Shown here piece after piece: positions 1-9,454 of a DNA stretch of 64,000 nt (within the stretch, counting starts at the first letter, position 1; each line of letters starts with the position of its first letter). The notes beneath the pieces are model-generated. The model was given only the letters and a program-made list of their open reading frames with translations. It was not told the origin of the DNA and did not search any database. The translations under genes and the position numbers were made by a program. The DNA comes from Bicyclus anynana (lineage: Eukaryota > Arthropoda > Insecta > Lepidoptera > Nymphalidae). Where the stretch lies: positions 14,729,561-14,793,560 of the forward strand of contig NC_069093.1 of NCBI RefSeq assembly GCF_947172395.1. The letters run 5' to 3'.

Positions 1-62
1 ATTTTTCTGCTTAGGTATAGTCAAGCGCAGGCGTATTTAGTACCTTAAAATGAATATACTAC

Positions 63-230
63 ACTAGTAGACGCCGCGCGGTTTCACCCGCGTAGTTCCC
101 GTAGGAAGGCGGGGATAAAATATAGCCTACAGCCATCCGCGATAAATGGGCTATTTACCACTGAAAGAATTTTTCAAATCGGACCAGTAGTTCCTGAGAT
201 TAGCGCGTTCAATCAAACAAACAAACAAGT
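63..230 (-). repeat. Helitron-like short repeat, family A
   Basis: Starts ACTAGTAGACGCCGCGCGG and runs through the lines 'gataaatgggctat', 'gaaagaatttttcaaatcgg' and a CAAACAAACAAACAA end. The same order recurs at 22.4, 25.8, 26.0, 48.5, 49.6 and 50.4 kb. Read on the minus strand it ends GCGTCTACTAGT, as lepidopteran non-autonomous Helitron-type repeats do (recalled knowledge, not searched). No coding capacity. Confidence 0.55.
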
Positions 231-469
231 GCCAGTAAAATTTTAAATAAATTAATATTGATTATTTTTCAATTCAATATGCATTTAATACTCGTATATT
301 GAGAAAGTGAACCTTTGTAGATTCTCTATATTAATTTGTTCAAAATAGCTTCCCAAATTGCCTTCAGTGTGTGATGAGCAAGTTAGATTAGTTCGAGAGT
401 AGTTCACGATCACAACGTTTCTGGGTTACTCTGTCTTTTACATGTAACTTGGAACGTTGTCTACTAAAT

Positions 470-861
470 GATGAAATTAATATGTTTTAGAACTTAAACT
501 ATCGTGAGTGTTATTCATATTAATTGATTATGAAACACGGCTAAAACTCACATCCAAACTTTGGATCGTGCCGCGATGAAGAACCAGCTCATGACTAAGG
601 GCCCCGTATGGGTTCGAAACTAGTCGGGCATACTCCGACGTAATATCACGTGAGTTTTAGCCGTGTTTCATAATCAATTAATATGAATAACACTCACGAT
701 AGTTTAAGTTCTAAAACATATTAATTTCATCAAACTTTGGATCGTGCCGCGATGCAAGAACCAGCTCATGACTAAGGGCCCCGTATGGGTTCGAAACTAG
801 TCGGGCATACTCCGACGTAATATCACGTGAGTTTTAGCCGTGTTTCATAATCAATTAATAT
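470..861. repeat. Foldback element: perfect 82-bp inverted repeat plus a partial second unit
   Basis: Positions 470-551 and 650-731 are exact reverse complements (82 bp) around a 98-bp loop. The loop and its right flank (555-685) are repeated directly at 731-861, with one extra C in the second copy (GATGCAAG for GATGAAG). The repeat unit contains CTAGTCGGGCATACTCCGAC and GTGAGTTTTAGCCGTGTTTC. A fragment of the same family lies at 49,385-49,447. No ORF; this looks like a foldback or MITE-type element that suffered a partial tandem duplication. Confidence 0.7.
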
Positions 862-1141
862 AAATTAATATGTATTTGATTAATATTGTTGTTTTGGAAA
901 ATTAGGCTGTTTTTGGATATTTTTATTTACTTTCATACGAAACATAATTTATCAGTAAACTCAGTATCATTTAGTAGTTCCGTAAATAAACGCGAGGACA
1001 CAGAAGACTATTTATTTTTATTTTTTTGAAACTTTTTTCATAGGTATATAACTACAAGACAATCTGTTTTTACTCTGTTATTGTAATGATTCGTTCTATC
1101 ATTGGTAACACAAAACGGTCACATCGGTTGGATTTAACAAC

Positions 1142-1431
1142 TTTCATACAACTGAAATGAGTTCGATCCCCAGCTGGGCAGATTGAGATTTTCTTAATTG
1201 GTCCAGGTCTGGCTGGTGGGAGGCTTCGGCCGTGGCTAGTTACCACCCTACCGGCAAAGACGTACCGCCAAGCGATTTAGCGTTCCGGTACGATGTCGTG
1301 TAGAAACCGAATGGAGTGTGGATTTTCATCCTCCTCCTAACAAGTTAGCCCTCTTCCATCTTAGACTGCATCATCACTTACCATCAGGTGAGATTGTAGT
1401 CAAGGGCTAACTTGTAAATAATAAAAAAAAA
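1142..1431 (+). repeat. tRNA-derived SINE, family 1
   Basis: B-box-like GAGTTCGATCCC is followed by the family core GGCTGGTGGGAGGCTTCGG, the line CGATTTAGCGTTCCGGTACG, and a 3' end GGGCTAACTTGTAAATAATA with an A-rich tail. The A-box part of the head is poorly preserved, so this is a slightly 5'-damaged copy. Other copies: 7,179; 15,648; 18,535; 56,190. Confidence 0.7.
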
Positions 1432-3376
1432 ATGGTTCGATTAGGAATCACAATACAGGTAAGACGTGGGCGATAGTATAGGTATGAGGTAACAATAAGT
1501 AGGCCCTCGCTATCTGGGCACGGCGCACGGCGCGTTCGGCACATTATGCAGATTGCGGCGAGGCGCACCGCCGTCTGCCGCAAACCGAATTTATCGCATT
1601 GACTATTCAATCCGCGAGAAACATCTGCCTGCCGCTGAATAGAAAAATCTACCTACGTCCGCCGCTCGCCGCCCGCCCGCCGCCCGCCCGCGCGCTCCAA
1701 CGTCGTAACTGAAAATCCGCCCAACAATTCGAAGCGCTAATCAACTGCCGTGCTCCTGAGTATGTTGTTATACGCTTCTTACACATTCCTTTATTGGAGT
1801 TTACTTCTTAAGAATCGATTTTTCATATACTTATAACCCCCGGTATGAAAAAATATGGACAGTAAAATTCCATGAACGAATGACAGCGTTACGTTTTTTG
1901 TGCGCACCACTTTTCAGGCGTAAGTATTAAGACGTACATAGTGTATGCTGCGGGGCAACATACACCTATTTAGATAGTCGATCTGAAAGAGTAAACCCCA
2001 TTCGTGCGTCGGAGTTGACACACTTTTTTTTTAGACATACTGTTTAACACAAAAAAAAATACATTTTGTTTGTAATAAAAAATAAATATGGTCATAGTCA
2101 ATCTATACATAATTATTATAAAACAAAGTCTCACCTTGTCCGTCTGTTTGTTTGCGATAAAATCAAACACAACGGATTTTCTTGCGGCTTCCACCAAAAA
2201 GTGATTCATAAGGAAGGTTATTGCTTCTTTAAGGAAGGTTGTTAAACTATTTAATAAGTCAAGGTTTTATGCAAATCGTTTAAGTATGACCTGTTGTTTT
2301 TATATGTATAAGAATAATTAAATATCTACAAAATAAATTTGCGATAGCACCTTTAAGAAAAGCTTACTATACTATACCCATACTAACATCTAAAATAATA
2401 GTTTAAACAAATTTGCTCGCGGGCGTCCGCATTCATTTATAAAACGTAACCTAAGCAATACCGAAAATTAGTCAAATTCGCTTCTGTTTTAAACAAAAGA
2501 TCTATTTATTAAAATAATTATCTAAAATAAGTGTAAAAGTTAATTAATAATTATAGTTTTGTTACTTTAGCATATTTTTGTTAAAATTACCCGTAAATTT
2601 TGACAAGTTTTCAGCTTGACAGCTATTCTTCTCCCGCGTGCCACATATCGGCGCGATGGTTGCCTGAATTGACTTAGCATCGCGGAGTGCAGTTCCCGCC
2701 CAAATTACTATTCCAATCTGACTCCGACTCGCGGCTCCATCTGCCTCGGAGACAATCAAATGTCGCGCTTATGGAACTTTTATTACTTTCCCGAGGATGT
2801 GCTCTCTGTAAATGATGTTATTGGAAAAATGCAATAAAAACGCCTACAGCGAGCGAGTTGCCTTTTGTTATCGTTTAGTTACTTGGAACTTCGTTCCATG
2901 TTGACTGATTTGTGATTGACTTAGATTCTAGACCAAAACACCATAAACAATATTTGTTACATTGTTATGATTATAAATACATACTTTGATGTTACTTTGT
3001 TTCCATACAGGAGCAAAATGTATTTCTCTGGATGATATTATGTGATCTACCTTATGCCCTTATGTATTTGGATATGCCTCAGTGTATCGCTAAATTCAAG
3101 CGAACGCCAGCCAGTGTTACACGAACCATCTTTATTAGATTTAATGTATTCTAAATTCCACAATAATCTATAGGATTTGGCACCCACTTAGATAGTTTAT
3201 TTTGGCGGCAAAGTCGATAACGACATACATTTTTATTAATATTGAATGGCTTCCATTTTCACATTTATGTTTTGATAGGATTTATGCAACCCTGATATTT
3301 GCACATCAGTTGTGTAATCAAAGCGTGTAAGTGTAGTAAGTAAACAAACGTTTACTGCAATTAAATAAATACATTC
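1432..3376. other. Intergenic DNA without recognisable gene
   Basis: Mostly AT-rich. Two GC-rich patches stand out: 1,500-1,740, with low-complexity CCGCCCGCCCGCC, and 2,630-2,770. Short frames here are not supported by codon pattern or homology. The stretch just before 3,377 should hold the 5' end of the transposon, but I could not resolve a terminal inverted repeat. Confidence 0.5.
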
Positions 3377-4750
3377 ATGTGTTACTCGTTGCGCACTATG
3401 GATACTTTATTTTCTAACGTTGATCTGAAGAAATTACATGGCGATATTAGCCCTCAAGCTCGAACACTGATTCACAACGTATTCCTGTTTCTCAATGAAT
3501 TGAAAAGTGATCCGAATAAAGTGGCTTCTCTAAATTTCAACAAACCACGTGAAATGGCCGCATTTGTTTGTGGTGTGAGCAGAGCGACAGTGGACCGAAT
3601 CAAGACGGAAGTATCACAATCAGGCAGTACCTGTATACCAAGAACAAATTTTAAGAAACCACAAACCGTCACTAATATTGACGATTTTGATAAAAGTGTG
3701 TTGAAGCGAACTGTAGCTTCATTTTATGAGAATGGAGAGTATCCATCCGTGGCGAAAATTTTAGAAAAATTCCGTGAACAATTACCCGATTTTAAATGCG
3801 GCAACACTTCAATGAGAATACTACTGAAGGAGGTTGGGTTCCAGTATAAGAAAAATAGCGAAGGACGTAAATATTTAATGGAAAGAACTGATATTGTTTG
3901 TGCTAGAATGGACTTTTTAAGGAAATTGGATTTACTTAGAAGAACTAACGATCAGCGACCACGTTTCTATCTAGACGAAACATGGATTAATCAAAACCAT
4001 GCAAGAAAGAGGATGTGGCTTGGAAGCAACGATGAAGGAGGTTTCAAGAATCAGCCTGTGGGAAAAGGCCAAAGATTAATAGTTTGCCATGCGGGTTCTG
4101 CAAGGACTGGCTTCGTTCCAGATGCGAAGCTAATATTTAAAGCGGTGAAATCAAAGGATGCTGATTACCACACAGAAATGGATGGCGAAACATATATGGC
4201 ATGGTTTTCCGAATTCCTGAATCTACTTGAAGAGCCCTCAGTTATAATTGTCGATAACGCAAGCTATCATTCGATACAGTTGGAAAAGATACCCACAAGA
4301 AACACGAGGAAAGCTGAAATTCAAAAATGGTTGACAAAGAAAAAGATTCCATATTCCAGCAACGAAATTATTGAAGAATTAATAAGAAAAGTAAAAGCCA
4401 GTAACCCGCAGAAGGTCTACGCTTTAGACCATCTGGCAAATGAACGAGGTCATGAAGTAATAAGGCTCCCTCCATATCACTGTCAATATAACCCAATAGA
4501 ATTAATTTGGGCACAAGTAAAGGGAGAAGTTGCGAAGAATAATAATACCTTCAAGATAGCAGATGTCGAAAATCACCTCCACCGAGCCATAGAAAATGTC
4601 ACACGAGAAGACTGGGCCAAATGTGTTAGGCATGCCGAAGAACTTCAAAACAAAGATTTACAAAAAGCTCTAATTAGAGATCACGCGCCGCTTATAATAA
4701 ATTTGGCAGAAGACGAAGATTCTGATGATGAAGACTCAGATGAAGATTAA
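3377..4750 (+). CDS. IS630-Tc1-mariner-type DDE transposase with a long D-to-E spacer
   Basis: A 457-codon intact frame encodes a cut-and-paste transposase. An N-terminal helix-turn-helix is visible at about residues 57-80 (REMAAFVCGVSRATVDRIK). The RNase H-fold catalytic core shows D200 in YLDETW, D293 in IIVDNASYHS and E375 in YNPIELIWAQ. D200-D293 is separated by 92 residues and D293-E375 by 81. Ordinary Tc1 (DD34E) and mariner (DD34D) have 34 residues there, so about 47 residues are inserted, with a lysine-rich helical look (residues 310-345). I recall a reported ITm family with DD82E spacing that this may belong to; I could not check. The tail is strongly acidic. The second Met (3,398, MDTLF) is an equally plausible start. 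The frame has no stop or frameshift, so the insertion may be recent. The nearest downstream sequence is AT-rich; terminal inverted repeats and TA target duplication were not resolved. Confidence 0.85.
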   Translation: MCYSLRTMDTLFSNVDLKKLHGDISPQARTLIHNVFLFLNELKSDPNKVASLNFNKPREMAAFVCGVSRATVDRIKTEVSQSGSTCIPRTNFKKPQTVTNIDDFDKSVLKRTVASFYENGEYPSVAKILEKFREQLPDFKCGNTSMRILLKEVGFQYKKNSEGRKYLMERTDIVCARMDFLRKLDLLRRTNDQRPRFYLDETWINQNHARKRMWLGSNDEGGFKNQPVGKGQRLIVCHAGSARTGFVPDAKLIFKAVKSKDADYHTEMDGETYMAWFSEFLNLLEEPSVIIVDNASYHSIQLEKIPTRNTRKAEIQKWLTKKKIPYSSNEIIEELIRKVKASNPQKVYALDHLANERGHEVIRLPPYHCQYNPIELIWAQVKGEVAKNNNTFKIADVENHLHRAIENVTREDWAKCVRHAEELQNKDLQKALIRDHAPLIINLAEDEDSDDEDSDED

Positions 4751-5324
4751 TTTTATTTAGTTAATAATTATATAATATGAAATATGTATTATATTAAATC
4801 AAATATTGTTAATTTTTTTAATTTTGTGAACAAGATACGATAATAAACTTTACTTATCGATAATATGTCTTTCATTGTTACACCCTTCACTAGACGGCTC
4901 CATAAGACCCATAAGTGCAAGCGAGATAGATATAGAGAAATGATTTATGGCCCTAAGACTCAGTTGTTAACGCGCGTACTATAGTGGATATCCGCGACGT
5001 TGCGTGGAACCCGATACTTTTTATGAAACTATACTTGTACTCGTAAATCTTCTACTTATCACTCTTTCTATTTTTGAAAATTTCGTTGAAATCAATTGCG
5101 TTTAAAAGATCTTAACGCATCAGGAGGACGACACTACAAATACAATGTTCAACTCTATATGTATATTTCGCTGAAACCCGACCCTCAAACGACCTTTATG
5201 AAACTTTTCCTCAGTTTCATTGAATTTTGTGATAGTTATTTATTCAAATTACATCCAATTTATGTGATTATCACAAAGACTTTTGTTGGTTGATTTGCAT
5301 GTATTTATTCTCACGTTGCAACTG
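4751..5324. other. AT-rich 3' flank of the transposase gene
   Basis: No gene seen. The first 120 bases are very AT-rich and could be 3' UTR; an AATAAA is at about 4,841. A more complex stretch at 4,885-5,000 probably belongs to another repeat. It may hold the transposon's 3' end, but no matching inverted copy was found upstream of 3,377. Confidence 0.35.
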
Positions 5325-5440
5325 TGCGGAGGTGCTAAGAACCCCCCGTGCGAGACAAAGGGCTGTCGCGCCGAGGGCACTTATGAAGTGACACGGTTCT
5401 ACTGGCGCACTTGATGCGGCAACTTTTTCACACTTCAATA
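5325..5440. repeat. GC-rich repeat, copy 1 of a local pair
   Basis: Shares CCCCCCGTGCGAGACAAAGG, GGCTGTCGCGCCGAG and CTTTTTCACACTTCAATACA with 6,225-6,385, in the same order and orientation about 0.9 kb away. The two differ in their middle by length. Function unknown; it may be a local duplication of a regulatory block or a GC-rich repeat family. Confidence 0.5.
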
Positions 5441-6224
5441 CACTGTCACCATTTGAATGGGGAACTGCTTTTGCTATGATATCTACATAGATGCACTTGC
5501 TGTACGCCGCGGTTTCTTTCGATTAATATCACCGCGTGTAGCCGTCTTTAGTGAATGGACTATCAAACAATAAAATATTTTTTTCATTGTGAACCGGTAG
5601 TTTCTAAGATAAGCGATATCACCCAAATAAAATTCTTCCTTTGCATAATTTAAAAGAAGAACGGTCGGAAAAGAAATCACTACAAAAAGTTTCTAAGGCA
5701 CAAAGCACATCATGTCGGTGACCCATACACATAAGATTTTTCCCCTACCATATAGTGCCCAACGCAGCTAAAGAAATTTTCACTTCACAGAAGTTGACAT
5801 TCTACTGATCCGTTTGAAGGCGGTTGTAACGGACGAAACAAAACACAGAAATAATCGGCGAAAATGAGCTCTTCGGGACGTATATCGTTGCAAGGGATGT
5901 AGACAGGTGGATAATTTTTAACGAACTGGGTTTATTCAAAAATCTGTCAAAACTGACAGTTTCCCTTAAACATTATACGTTCCGTTATATGCCCGGCCAG
6001 TTTATTTTACTAAAACATTTACAAATAAAATATACAATTGCGTCGTTTACAGCGGTGTCGAAAAAATACCGACATTTCTAAAGCTGACAAACTTTCAGCA
6101 TTTATGAAAATTATGTAGGTCTGACCTTCAGGCTCTTAGCCTATATGAGACTAGACACTCTTTAAAGTTATATGTTAATTGCTCAATTCGCCCTGGATTT
6201 GTTATCAATTCATTGACACGCCAG

Positions 6225-6385
6225 CACCGCGGCGGTGTCAAAGAGCCCCCCGTGCGAGACAAAGGGCTGTCGCGCCGAGTGCTCGTCGAGTGTCGCTATA
6301 GTCGCGTACAGTCGCGACTCGCGCCCCGTGCGACCGTGTGACTGCCGCGTTTGATGCGACTACTTTTTCACACTTCAATACACCG
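6225..6385. repeat. GC-rich repeat, copy 2 of a local pair
   Basis: Longer version of the 5,325-5,440 copy. The extra middle part contains CGTCGAGTGTCGCTATAGTC. Both copies contain GACAAAGGGCTGTCGCGCCGA, and a related GACAAAGGCTCGTCGCGCCG occurs at about 26,793. No coding frame. Confidence 0.5.
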
Positions 6386-6530
6386 CTTTAATGGATTCAT
6401 TATTTTCGAGTGTCAAAGGGGTTATGCAATACAATATTTAGTAGTTAAACAAATGGGTGAAGGTCGTTTCTAATTCGGATCTTCTACACATGCGTGATTA
6501 ACTTTTATAACTGTATTTTATAACATAAAT

Positions 6531-6706
6531 GTTGTGGGCTCTTTTTGGACCAAGGCGCCGTTGGAACCCTCGTAACTTGAGTTTTAAGTTTTCGACCAAA
6601 TATTATCACCATAATATAATAACATTATTACCTGACGTTTCGAAAGTGCTTGTAAACTAAGCCTAATTGAAATAAATGAGTTATGACACTCGAAGATTTT
6701 ATACTA
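6531..6706 (+). repeat. LINE 3'-end fragment
   Basis: Runs from TGTGGGCTCTTTTTGGACC through GGAACCCTCGTAACTT and TGACGTTTCGAAAGTGCTTG to AACTAAGCCTAATTGAAATAAATGAGTTATGAC. It matches 14,876-15,053 in order and orientation. Ending in a repeated TTTGAC-type tail is usual for CR1/L2-like LINE 3' UTRs; the class is inferred. 5'-truncated, non-coding. Confidence 0.5.
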
Positions 6707-6902
6707 TTAGATATTTTTTCATTAACGCGTCGAAACTGGGGCGAATAAAAGTGGATTTTTTAATTCTAACCATTAAATAGTCAGTAGATAAGGCAGAAGT
6801 ACGAAATTGCCTATAACGGACGAGCAAATGTTGTTTGATGACGTCACGGCGTTAAACGCGAGCTGATCACCGCATATTGTCTACAATGTCGAGTTGTGTG
6901 TT

Positions 6903-7069
6903 CAGTTCAGTTTAAGCTACATATACATAAATATATAATGTAAACAAACACAAAACTGTGCGTGTGTACACTCAGTGGAGTAGCGAAATTCGGATCACTT
7001 TTTGCGGTGATTTTGTAGGCACGTAACATATCTATAGTGTACAATATTGTTGTGTTACTCAGTTTGTAG
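6903..7069 (+). promoter_or_regulatory. Speculative promoter and non-coding first exon
   Basis: Two overlapping TCAGTT initiator-like motifs (6,902-6,912) are followed by a 5'UTR-like stretch without a long frame. It ends at 7,069 in TTTGTAG followed by a consensus donor GTGAGG. A GACGTCAC CRE-like site lies upstream at about 6,839. The arrangement is compatible with an insect initiator promoter and a spliced 5' exon. No TATA box at the right distance and no downstream exon was identified. Confidence 0.2.
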
Positions 7070-7178
7070 GTGAGGATATTTTCTACTACTAAACGATACT
7101 TCGTAGTCCGTCAATCCACCGTTATTTTAAAAAATCTTCTTCGAGATGATGATAACCTATTTTACCTAGTAGAACTTT

Positions 7179-7374
7179 TTTGGCTGGTGGGAGGCTTCGG
7201 CCGTGGCTTGTTACCACCCTACTGACAAAGACGAACCGCCAAGCGTTTTAGCGTTCCGGTACGATGTCGTGTAGAAACCGAAAGGAGTGTCGATTTCATC
7301 CTACTCCTAACAAGTTAGCCCGCTTCCATCTTAGATTGCATCATCACTTACCATCAGGTGAGATTGTAGTCAAA
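7179..7374 (+). repeat. tRNA-derived SINE family 1, 5'-truncated
   Basis: Begins in the family core GGCTGGTGGGAGGCTTCGG and continues to ACCATCAGGTGAGATTGTAG. The tRNA-like head is missing, as expected for incomplete reverse transcription. Confidence 0.7.
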
Positions 7375-8083
7375 AATATACCTTGTAGAGAATTTTTTTT
7401 TTTTTAATATTAGGTAGGTACTTGTACCAAATGAACCAAACCTCTTTCAGAAAAAGAAAAGTATCACTTATGAACCAATGATAATGTTACATTTTATTTA
7501 TATCTAAAATGTACCTATACATATTAGCCGGTGAAAATATTATGGTTAACCATGTTTTATTATCATTTGTTAGTTAGAATATATTTTTTTTATATTTATG
7601 AATAATTTGCGTAAAAACATTATGCAGCTGCTAAATTAAAATTCTCGAAAGCAATTTTCCATCAATATTCATAAAGCCGGTGCGCGTTGAATAGACGCTA
7701 ATAAACCTACCTCTCAACTTATTAGTTTCAAGAACTATGACTCAAATGTTTAGTGAAGAATTACTTTTACCTTCTTAATTAATAATAATTAAATTATTGA
7801 AAACCTAAAAAAAGTCACATCTCCTGAATATGGTTGATAAATTTAAATCTGTTTTTTGATTATGAAAACATGATGTTTTGTTTATAAGATAAACAACATC
7901 CATCCGGCCACAACAATTTTTAACTAGGTACCTAACTTTCGTAAAAAAGTGATCATTCTCCTTTGTGTCCTTAGCTGGGCAATATACTCGTAGAGCTCGT
8001 CTGATGCCAGCTGATATTGCTCTCTGTCGCTTATTTTCTCTCCACATGCAGGAAAAACATGATTTTGTCAAAAGAAGACACGT
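7375..8083. other. AT-rich DNA, no gene seen
   Basis: No supported frame, RNA or repeat recognised apart from short A/T runs. Confidence 0.4.
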
Positions 8084-8400
8084 CGTCGTCGTCGTTATCA
8101 ACCCATATTCGGCTCACTGCTGAGCTCAAGTCTCCTCTCAGAATGAGAGGGGTTAGGCCAATAGTCCACCACGCTGGCCCAACGCGGATTGGCAGACTTC
8201 ACACACGCAGAGAATTAAGAAATTCTCTGGTATGCAGGTTTCCTCACGATGTTTTCCTTCACCGATTGAGAACGTGATATTCAATTTCTTAAAATGCACA
8301 CAACTGAAAAGTTGGAGGTGCATGCCCCGGACCGGATTCGAACCCACACCCTCCGAAATCGGAGGCAGAGATCATATCCACTGGGCTATCACGGCTCTTG
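8084..8400 (-). repeat. tRNA-derived SINE, family 2, full length
   Basis: On the minus strand it opens with a tRNA-like head: A box around TAGCCCAGTGGATATGA and B box GGGTTCGAATCC. The body GAAGTCTGCCAATCCGC and TTGGCCTAACCCCTCTCA follows, and the end is GTGAGCCGAATATGGGTTGA with a degenerate GAC/GAT triplet tail. Other copies lie at 15,234, 20,233 and 63,620. It is non-coding and would depend on a LINE for mobility. Confidence 0.75.
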
Positions 8401-9187
8401 AAAGAAGACACGGCTAATGGTTAATTAATTACAACTTCATAAAAATGTAAGCTATGCTATCTATACATATATAATCTTGATTTTTTTAGTTTCAATAGCA
8501 ATGCATGCTTCATGATGGGCTCAAATCCGAGAGTATTCAATTCCTATCCGGTGTACTATTGTCGTATATACACTAACATTCGTTTAGTTGGATTGGGATA
8601 AGGAATATTAGCCGTAAACAAGGAAATAAACTAAAAAAAAAATAAGTGTCCCGAGATGGTAAAAGTTACGAGTAACTATCATGAGGAATAATAGTCGTGT
8701 TTAAGAAACATGGCTGATAAAATATATGAACTAAAAAAAAAAACAAATATGGTGGCATAGATGGTCACTGTTACGAGTATCATTGGATCCGTATTTCTGC
8801 GCTAAACGGAACCCTAGCCGCGCGAAGATTCTGTTCTCTTATTACAGCGACTCTGTGATAACTCGACTAGAATTGCCAAGGCCTTTGTGAGCGCCGCCCC
8901 GAGTGCGCGCACACACGGTGTATTTGTTTAGTAATTAATGCTTGTATTTAATGACGTCCGTTACTCTTTTGTACGGGAATACCGGTCTAAATATTTTATT
9001 TGCACGACTTGCCGGACCCGTGCGCGTCCCTTGTTCGGACGCGAAGACTCTCTGTGTTGTTTCACGTCGTCGCCGGGATGAAACTTTTGGTATTGTTTGT
9101 CCTATATAAGTGACACTTTAGTTGTTTTGAATTATTGTTATATTGAACTTTGGAGAAAGGAAGTTTTATAGAGCGGCAGTGCGAAAC
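8401..9187. other. AT-rich DNA, no gene seen
   Basis: Two A-rich runs (8,632 and 8,733) each follow a similar AACTAAAAAAAAAA context, suggesting old retroposed tails. Nothing else is recognisable. Confidence 0.35.
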
Positions 9188-9412
9188 CTATCCTACTAAT
9201 ATTATAAAGGCGAAAGTTTGTGTGTGTGTAAGTATGTTTGTTCCTCTTTTACGCTGCGGCTACTGAAGCGATTTGGCTAAAATTTGGATTGGAAATAGAT
9301 TTTACTCTGGATTAACACATAGGCTACTTTTCATCCCGGAAAAATGCGCGGCTCCCACGGGATTTGTGAAAAACTGAATTACACGCGGATGAAGTCGCGG
9401 GCGTTCGCTAGT
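9188..9412 (+). repeat. Helitron-like short repeat, family B
   Basis: Starts CCTACTAATATTATAAAGGCG and has the lines CTACTGAAGCGATTTGGCTA and TTTACTCTGGATTAACACAT. It ends GAAGTCGCGGGCGTTCGCTAGT. This is the lepidopteran Lep1-type layout with a CTAGT end (recalled). A close copy is at 29,551-29,763. It lies immediately left of the RTE insertion site, separated by about 13 bp. Confidence 0.6.
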
Positions 9413-9425
9413 TCTACATAAGTGT

Positions 9426-9437
9426 CTTTGTCTTTCA
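9426..9437. repeat. Target-site duplication of the RTE element (3' side)
   Basis: CTTTGTCTTTCA, identical to 12,673-12,684. It directly touches the element's triplet tail. Confidence 0.85.
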
Positions 9438-9454
9438 TCATCATCATCATCATA

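Noticed and set aside
3100..4990. Terminal inverted repeats for the transposase (GTGTTACAC-like at 3,113 and GTTACACCC at 4,875)
   Set aside because: Only a few bases match and not in inverted order, so the element ends stay undefined.
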